NCBI GenBank assembly: GCA_035464675.1 | Contig: DATHSA010000043.1 | Location: 1 to 47,936 of the forward strand | Source of the DNA: JAUYIV01 sp035464675 | Lineage (GTDB): Bacteria > Actinomycetota > Acidimicrobiia > Spongiisociales > UBA11373 | Direction of reading: 5' to 3' | Length of the DNA: 47,936 bases | Shown: positions 43,363 to 47,936 of the stretch, piece by piece | How the letters are laid out: every line of letters starts with the position of its first letter | Position numbering within the stretch: position 1 is the first letter of the stretch | Program-made: the position numbers and the translations under genes | Notes under the pieces: generated by a model | Databases searched by the model: none | The model's input: the letters and a program-made list of their open reading frames with translations, nothing else | Told to the model about the DNA's origin: nothing

Positions 43363-43452
43363 CGGAGGCGCAAGGAATCGAACCCTGCGGACCGATCAGG
43401 CCCGCCACCGGTTTTGAAGACCGGGGAGCCCACCAGGCGCTCGGACGCCTCC
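43363..43452 (-). tRNA. selC: tRNA-Sec (anticodon UCA)
   Basis: Selenocysteine tRNA, about 90 nt before CCA. On the minus strand: an eight-base-pair acceptor stem (GGAGGCGT with GCGCCTCC), anticodon arm CCGGT-CTTCAAA-ACCGG with UCA anticodon, and a long variable arm (GCGGGCC with GGTCCGC, 7 bp). The T arm is CAGGG-TTCGATT-CCTTG. The extended acceptor, long variable arm and CTTCAAA loop are diagnostic for bacterial tRNA-Sec against other tRNAs. The D stem can form six pairs with one G-G mismatch. The discriminator is G, followed by CCC rather than an encoded CCA. A TAACTT -10 lies exactly seven bases before the mature 5' end. No selA, selB or selD gene is in the window. Confidence 0.93.
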
Positions 43453-43459
43453 ACCGGGG

Positions 43460-43465
43460 AAGTTA
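43460..43465 (-). promoter_or_regulatory. -10 element TAACTT for tRNA-Sec
   Basis: On the minus strand TAACTT ends seven bases before the first tRNA base (43452), so transcription may begin at or next to the mature 5' end. Confidence 0.45.
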
Positions 43466-43468
43466 CCG

Positions 43469-43768
43469 TCACGGGTCTCCGTCCATGGAGTCGCATAGGT
43501 CGAACAGGGCATGGACAGCCTCGGTGTCCTCGATGGAGCCCCCGCGCATCGACTCTCGCTCGAGGATGTCGGCATAGCCCGGCGGAGCCACGTCGACCAG
43601 TTTCTCCATCAGCTCGAGGTTCGCGAGGTGGGAATTCTCGGTGTACGTCATGCAGAATGCCGCCAGCTCGGCGACGCTGGGCTCGCTCGGCTCGGGGTCC
43701 CCAGGATCTGCGGTCCCACAGCCGGCAATCGGTAAGAGGACCAGCAACAACCCGACCCAACGTTTCAT
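43469..43768 (-). CDS. Small lipoprotein of unknown function
   Basis: 99 aa. The N-terminus WVGLLLVLLPIAGC is a lipoprotein signal with the lipobox Cys at residue 17, then a Pro/Glu-rich spacer and a helical domain with two further Cys (FCMTYTEN and LFDLCDSM). GGGAGG lies five bases before ATG at 43768. It diverges from the response regulator gene with only 25 bp between starts, so the promoters overlap, and it might be a regulon member or extracytoplasmic partner of the kinases nearby. No known family recognised. Confidence 0.75.
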   Translation of the reverse strand: MKRWVGLLLVLLPIAGCGTADPGDPEPSEPSVAELAAFCMTYTENSHLANLELMEKLVDVAPPGYADILERESMRGGSIEDTEAVHALFDLCDSMDGDP

Positions 43769-43781
43769 CTCATCCTCCCAC

Positions 43782-43787
43782 TAGGTT
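43782..43787 (+). promoter_or_regulatory. -10 element TAGGTT for the LuxR-type response regulator
   Basis: TAGGTT ends six bases before the ATG at 43794; leaderless geometry. Confidence 0.45.
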
Positions 43788-43793
43788 CCCGAC

Positions 43794-44456
43794 ATGCCCA
43801 CGCGCGTGATCCTTGCGGAGGACAGCTACTTGATGCGTGAGGGTCTCAAGTCTCTTCTCGACATGACAGACGAAGTCGAGCTCATGGCCACTTGCATCGA
43901 TGGCGGGGAACTCATGGCGGCAGTGACCGAACTCGATCCCGATGTCGTCCTCACCGACATCCGCATGCCTCCGACTCAGACCGACGAGGGGATTCGGGCC
44001 GCGCTCCAGATCAGAAGGGAGCACCCCAACACCGGGGTCGTGGTCCTCAGCCAGTATGCCGAGCCGGAGTATGCGTTGCGCCTCCTCTCGGAGGGCTCCG
44101 CAGGCCTGGCCTACCTTCTCAAGGAGAGGGTTGCGGACCTCGGCGTGCTGCTCGGGGCCATCGAAGCCGTGGCCAACAAGGGGTCGGTGGTGGACCCCGC
44201 CGTAGTCGACGTTCTGGTATCGGCCCGTATCGCCAGCGAGACCTCGCTCGTCGGCCGGCTCTCGCCTCGGGAGACCGACGTCCTGTCTGCCATGGCTCAG
44301 GGACTCAACAATGACGCCATCGCGGAGTCGCTCGGTGTGTCCCGGGGAGCGGTGGAGAAGCACATCAACTCGATCTTCACGAAACTCGACGTGTCGTTCG
44401 ACGACGAGGCCCACCGTCGGGTGCGCGCTGTCCTCCTCTACCTCGCGGGGGCCTGA
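43794..44456 (+). CDS. NarL/LuxR-type response regulator
   Basis: 220 aa. Receiver domain (residues 1-125): acidic pair in VILAEDSYL, phospho-acceptor Asp in VVLTDIRMP, conserved Ser in VVVLSQYAE and Lys in AYLLKERV. C-terminal LuxR helix-turn-helix (about 150-215): LSPRETDVLSAMAQGLNNDAI and GVSRGAVEKHINSIFTKLDV. It activates or represses genes when phosphorylated by a NarX/DesK-type kinase, here most likely one or both kinases at 44879-47936. It is followed by a receiver-only gene 57 bp on. All phosphorylation residues look intact. Confidence 0.93.
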   Translation: MPTRVILAEDSYLMREGLKSLLDMTDEVELMATCIDGGELMAAVTELDPDVVLTDIRMPPTQTDEGIRAALQIRREHPNTGVVVLSQYAEPEYALRLLSEGSAGLAYLLKERVADLGVLLGAIEAVANKGSVVDPAVVDVLVSARIASETSLVGRLSPRETDVLSAMAQGLNNDAIAESLGVSRGAVEKHINSIFTKLDVSFDDEAHRRVRAVLLYLAGA

Positions 44457-44513
44457 CATGCGCCGACGCGTCAACGGCGGGCCGCTTCGGGGTACTCGGG
44501 TCGGCAGGCGGCG

Positions 44514-44882
44514 ATGAAAGTGGTGCGAGTGCTCATCGTCGACGACCAGGAACCCTTCCGTGAAGCAGCGCGCCTCGTGGTCGAGATGACCGATGGCTTC
44601 GAGGTGGCGGGCATGGCCCGTGATGGGCAGGAGGGCGTCGAGATGGTCGCCGAACTCGCGCCCGATCTCGTACTCATGGACGTGCAGATGCCCGTCCTCG
44701 GTGGCATCGACGCCACCCGGGTAATCGCGGAGGTGCAGGGTGCGCCGCCGATCGTCGTGATGTCGACTCACGACTCGGGCGACTATCGAGAAGCGGCGCT
44801 CGCCTCTGGCGCGATGGCTTTCATTCCCAAGTCCGAGTTCGGAATGGATACCCTCGTCGACTTGTGGCAGGCGCACGGCTAA
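44514..44882 (+). CDS. Single-domain response regulator (receiver only)
   Basis: 122 aa, one receiver domain and nothing else. Acidic pair in VLIVDDQEPF, phospho-acceptor Asp in LVLMDVQMP, Thr in VVMSTHD and Lys in FIPKSEF are all present. With no output domain it may act as a phosphate sink, a relay to another protein or a protein-binding switch. It is on the same strand as the LuxR-type regulator and convergent with the kinase gene, sharing a four-base stop overlap (CTAA). The closeness of two regulators and two kinases suggests one signalling unit. Confidence 0.9.
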   Translation: MKVVRVLIVDDQEPFREAARLVVEMTDGFEVAGMARDGQEGVEMVAELAPDLVLMDVQMPVLGGIDATRVIAEVQGAPPIVVMSTHDSGDYREAALASGAMAFIPKSEFGMDTLVDLWQAHG

Positions 44883-47119
44883 GCGGATCCGACGGGTATC
44901 GAACCGCTCACCGTCGTTCCTGAGCCAGGCATCGATTCGAGGCGGAGTTCGCCAGCGAGGGAATCCATCCGATCGGCCATGTTCGACAGACCCGATCCTG
45001 TTGGTGGCGACGTCGGATCGAAGCCGACGCCGTCGTCGCGAACGGTGAATGTCAGTCGACCGTCGCGCTCGGCGAGGGCGACCTCGACGACCGAAGCCTG
45101 CGAGTACTTCACGGCGTTCTGCAGCGCTTCGAGAACCGTGAAGTAGGCCGCCGCTTCGACCTCACGGGGATACCGCTTCACTGCCTCGGCCTCGACCTCC
45201 ACCGGTAGCGAAGCACGCCGCGCCTGATGGGTCGTAGCCGCCACCAAACCCTCGGCTTCGAGAAGCGGGGGATAGATCCCGCTGGCGAACTCGCGAACCG
45301 ATCTGATCGCCTCGCTGGCGTCTTCTTCGAGGCGCGCAAGCATTGCGGCCGTCTTCTCGGCGCCTGCCCGCTCGGCCTGCTTTCGTACCGGGCCGAGCAT
45401 CACCTTCACGGCCACCAGTCGCTGCTGTGGGCCACTGTCCAGGTCTCTCTCGAGCGCTCGCCTTGCCTCATCCGCGGCGGCGACGACGCGATCCCGCGAC
45501 GCGGAGAGGGCTTCGACCTGTCGACGCAACTCGGCGCGCAGACCGGTGTTGCGAAGGACCATGCCGAGGCCCGCGGTGAGGCCTTCGACGAGTCGCTCCT
45601 CTGCGGGTGACATCGACTCACCTCGCGCTTTGGTGAGTGAGAGGCCGCCGAGGAGCTCACCGGCATTTCGAATGGGGAGCGAGAAGTCGGCGTAGGGATC
45701 GACGAACTCGGGGGATGCTTCGATCGGCGCACGGCGCACATCTTCGGGCCAGGCGGCGACCGCCTCCATCTGGCTCTCGGTCCGCACCCACAGCGTGGCG
45801 GTGACCGCTCCGGTCCCATCGACGACGAGGCGGGGGATTCTCTCCAGCAGCTGTTCGTCCGACACTTCGGCGGCGCGGTGGGAGAAGCGCGAGAGCACCT
45901 CGTAGGGCGTCGCCCGATGACCGTAGACGAGGCGATTGGCCAGCCGCTGGGCACGCCTCCGTACCGGATGAAACGCAATGGCGACGGCCACCGCGGCGCC
46001 AACCTGCAGGCCGAAGCCGACCTCGTCGGTGTCCAGCAGCGCGCCGACGCCAAAGATGGCGGCTGCGTAGATCGCCGTGACGACCGCGGCGAGAATCGCC
46101 ACCGTCACCGTCTTGTTGATCACGATGTCCACGTCGTAGAGCCGGTGGCGGAAGACCGTGATGATCAGGATCACCGGCAGCACCACGAACAGCGGGACGA
46201 ACTGGAGCGCGCCCACGACCTCCTCAGGGAAGTCGGCCTCGTCGAGGAGGCTGCCGGCGACGGCGGCCAGCGCGGCGAAGCCGGCGCCCACGGCCGCCCA
46301 CTTGAGTTGCTGTCGCTCCTCGCCCCTCGAGCGGAAGAAGCGGAGGACGAGGGCCGTGACCGCGCCGAGGATCGCAACCGCCCACAGTGCGAGGCCGGCG
46401 TTGAATACCAATAGCGTCACATGCGATGACCACAGGCCTAGTGGGTTGACTCTGGTGTCGAAGGCGTACAGCGGGCTGAAGATCACTGCCGACACGAGCA
46501 GGAGAGCCGCTGCTCCCGAGAGCCAGAAGAGGCGTCTCCAGCGCAGCGAGAGGGGTGCCCCGGTGGGGAACGTGGCCACGAGATTGGGGAAGTAGGCGAC
46601 ACCTAGCGCGATCCACCCCGTTCCGGCGAAGATTGCAAACGGGACGATGATCGTGTCGGGTGCATCCTGCCGGGTCAGGAACTCGGTACCGGCTACGCCC
46701 AGGCCCTGGGCGGCGGCGATCATGGCTCCGACCACGATCCAGCGACCGAGCGAGCTGCCGCTCTTCCTCAGGATGAAGGCTCCGAACAGGCCCGCGGCCA
46801 ACGGGGCGCCGACACCGAAGAGCACCATCGCCAGGCCATCGGGGAAGTCGGGAGCGGCCAGCCGGTCGAGCAGCGGGTACTCCTCGACCAGCGTGCTCTC
46901 GATCTCGAGCGCTTGATCAAGGGTGAGGTCGTCGATCTGTCGCCGAACCGCCGCCACGGTCGACCGGGCCCCGGCGAGGGTGAATTCCTCGTGCGCGATG
47001 TCGATCTTCGGTTCAACGGTCTCGGGGGTCGCTGACGCGAGCACCGACCCCGCAGACCCCATCACCAGAATCGCCAGGAGCGACCGCCAGGCCCAAGGTC
47101 GGTGGGTCAGATCAGCCAC
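44879..47119 (-). CDS. Membrane sensor histidine kinase lacking the phospho-acceptor His
   Basis: 746 aa. An N-terminal helix or signal, then about 70 residues outside (two predicted helices), then seven or eight membrane helices (about residues 85-350). A GAF-like domain (about 385-520), a HisKA_3 dimer domain (about 540-605) and a HATPase_c domain (about 650-740) follow. The ATPase is intact: N box EALQNAVKYS, DDGVGFDP and GSGLSNMADR. In the dimer domain the usual RDLHDG is RDLDSG, so Asp (D561, bases 45437-45439) stands where the phosphorylated His should be. It therefore cannot autophosphorylate in the usual way but could phosphorylate a partner. The GTG start at 47119 overlaps the upstream kinase gene by eight bases. 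Confidence 0.9.
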   Translation of the reverse strand: MADLTHRPWAWRSLLAILVMGSAGSVLASATPETVEPKIDIAHEEFTLAGARSTVAAVRRQIDDLTLDQALEIESTLVEEYPLLDRLAAPDFPDGLAMVLFGVGAPLAAGLFGAFILRKSGSSLGRWIVVGAMIAAAQGLGVAGTEFLTRQDAPDTIIVPFAIFAGTGWIALGVAYFPNLVATFPTGAPLSLRWRRLFWLSGAAALLLVSAVIFSPLYAFDTRVNPLGLWSSHVTLLVFNAGLALWAVAILGAVTALVLRFFRSRGEERQQLKWAAVGAGFAALAAVAGSLLDEADFPEEVVGALQFVPLFVVLPVILIITVFRHRLYDVDIVINKTVTVAILAAVVTAIYAAAIFGVGALLDTDEVGFGLQVGAAVAVAIAFHPVRRRAQRLANRLVYGHRATPYEVLSRFSHRAAEVSDEQLLERIPRLVVDGTGAVTATLWVRTESQMEAVAAWPEDVRRAPIEASPEFVDPYADFSLPIRNAGELLGGLSLTKARGESMSPAEERLVEGLTAGLGMVLRNTGLRAELRRQVEALSASRDRVVAAADEARRALERDLDSGPQQRLVAVKVMLGPVRKQAERAGAEKTAAMLARLEEDASEAIRSVREFASGIYPPLLEAEGLVAATTHQARRASLPVEVEAEAVKRYPREVEAAAYFTVLEALQNAVKYSQASVVEVALAERDGRLTFTVRDDGVGFDPTSPPTGSGLSNMADRMDSLAGELRLESMPGSGTTVSGSIPVGSA

Positions 47120-47936
47120 TAGCGACCTCGACGTTCGTGGGAATTGCCGCCGTGAGTCTGCCTGGCGCCGTCGGTACGACATCGATCGCCCCGCCGAGCG
47201 CCTCGATCCGATCGACGAGACCCGATGCACCGAGCGGGCGCGTGGCATCCGAATCGACCGCCACCACCAGCCGCTCTCCAGCCTCCGCGACCGTCACGGC
47301 GACGGTGGTCGCTCCGTTGGTCAGCGCATCGTTGATGGCCGTCAGCGCACCGAAGTAGGCGGTCTCTTCGATCTGCTTGTCGTACCGGCCGATGCCCTCG
47401 GCGGTGACGGTCACCGGCCTGTCGAAGGTGCGCTCGACCGCAGCCAGCGCCGTCGCCAGGCCCTCGGCTTCGAGCAGTGGTGGGTAGATGCCGCGGGCGA
47501 TGCGGCGCATTTGGGTGATCGCCCGGTCGGTCTGATCGGCAAGTGACGCAAGGCGGGCGGCTATTTCTTCGACGCCGTCACGCTCGGCGAGGGTGCGGGC
47601 GATGCCCAGCTTCACCTTCAGGGCGACGACCTGTTGCTGGGCACCGTCGTGGAGATCGCGTTCCAGCCGGTGTCGCGCCGTATCCTGGGCCGCGATGAGG
47701 CGCCTTCGGGAGGCCTCCAATGCTCGGGCGCGATCGGCGAGTTCTGCGTTGAGTTTCAGGTTGCGCAACAGGAGGCCCGCCCCGGCGGCCACATCGTCGA
47801 GCAGCTGGCGATCTGCCTGCGTCACCGGATGAGCCCGTGGCTTGGCGATCTGGAGGGCGCCGAGCGTGTCTCCCGCATGGGTGACACCGACTGCCAGGCT
47901 CGGCTCGGGGTGCGAGAGGTCGGCGACCGACTGGGC
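47112..47936 (-). CDS. Histidine kinase with intact His but degenerate ATPase domain (5' truncated)
   Basis: The last 274 codons are in the window; the start lies beyond 47936 and the frame is open to the edge. The order is: end of a GAF-like domain (GDTLGALQIAKPR), a HisKA_3 domain with a normal RLERDLHDGAQQQ (His at 47649-47651), then a region aligning with HATPase_c. There, the N box reads TAINDALTNGA (Glu and Asn lost) and DDGVGFDP is replaced by DSDATRPLG, so ATP binding is doubtful. The dimer domain is very similar to that of the next gene (SGIYPPLLEAEGL versus RGIYPPLLEAEGL). It overlaps that gene by eight bases, so the two are co-translated. Confidence 0.88.
   Translation of the reverse strand, partial: AQSVADLSHPEPSLAVGVTHAGDTLGALQIAKPRAHPVTQADRQLLDDVAAGAGLLLRNLKLNAELADRARALEASRRRLIAAQDTARHRLERDLHDGAQQQVVALKVKLGIARTLAERDGVEEIAARLASLADQTDRAITQMRRIARGIYPPLLEAEGLATALAAVERTFDRPVTVTAEGIGRYDKQIEETAYFGALTAINDALTNGATTVAVTVAEAGERLVVAVDSDATRPLGASGLVDRIEALGGAIDVVPTAPGRLTAAIPTNVEVASG

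Noticed and set aside
43097..43417. Plus-strand open frame across the tRNA-Sec region
   Set aside because: It overlaps the signal-peptide end of a minus-strand gene and the tRNA, has no start signal and no recognisable content.

Overview
This window is a gene-dense, high-GC chromosomal segment. It most likely comes from an actinobacterium (Actinomycetota), perhaps Acidimicrobiia or a relative. The evidence is strongly GC-biased codon use, a DUF222-HNH protein, many GTG starts, start codons placed 6-8 nt after a TANNNT -10 element (leaderless transcription), and DUF6986 and PuuD homologues among purine genes. The placement is an inference and no marker gene settles it. No rRNA, insertion sequence, phage or CRISPR array is visible.

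Layout. 1-3301 (-): three-subunit xanthine dehydrogenase, the large subunit cut by the window start. 3312-6361: zinc uptake, znuB-znuA (-) divergent from zur-znuC (+). 6391-13284: a small membrane protein, 8-oxoguanine deaminase, a DUF222-HNH nuclease and a heterodimeric ABC exporter preceded by a leader with a possible attenuator. 13507-19762: hypoxanthine phosphoribosyltransferase and a DUF6986 lyase-like enzyme (+), then puuD, HIU hydrolase, OHCU decarboxylase, allantoicase and allantoinase (-). With xanthine dehydrogenase, these take hypoxanthine/xanthine through urate and allantoin to ureidoglycolate plus urea. 19819-23905: an RDD protein, then a (-) salvage cluster of HIT, nicotinamidase, nicotinate phosphoribosyltransferase, a membrane protein and a yeast-type cytosine deaminase. 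23980-28901: ornithine-cyclodeaminase-like protein, rhodanese, double-GNAT acetyltransferase, TolB-like lipoprotein and an FMN 2-hydroxy-acid oxidase. 28951-34746: two translationally coupled exported proteins, a pterin-dependent aromatic amino acid hydroxylase and an AidB-like acyl-CoA dehydrogenase. 34774-37992 (-): HflX and a homodimer-type ABC exporter. 38080-43136: a soluble-adenylyl-cyclase-like giant protein and a secreted repeat protein. 43363-43452 (-): tRNA-Sec. 43469-47936: a small lipoprotein, two response regulators and two overlapping histidine-kinase genes.

The observations most worth following are: (i) the two adjacent kinases have complementary defects, one without the phospho-acceptor His but with an intact ATPase, the other with the His but a ruined ATPase; (ii) a selC gene stands alone with no other sel gene or obvious selenoprotein nearby; (iii) a cyclase protein has the C1-C2-NTPase-TPR layout of mammalian soluble adenylyl cyclase; (iv) a leaderless 16-codon ORF and mutually exclusive hairpins lie ahead of the ABC exporter; (v) degenerate heptamer repeats flank the cytosine deaminase gene and build a 28-bp hairpin elsewhere; (vi) leaderless promoters recur across the window. 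Gene starts were chosen from homology together with Shine-Dalgarno or -10 position, and several use rare codons (CTG, ATT, TTG).
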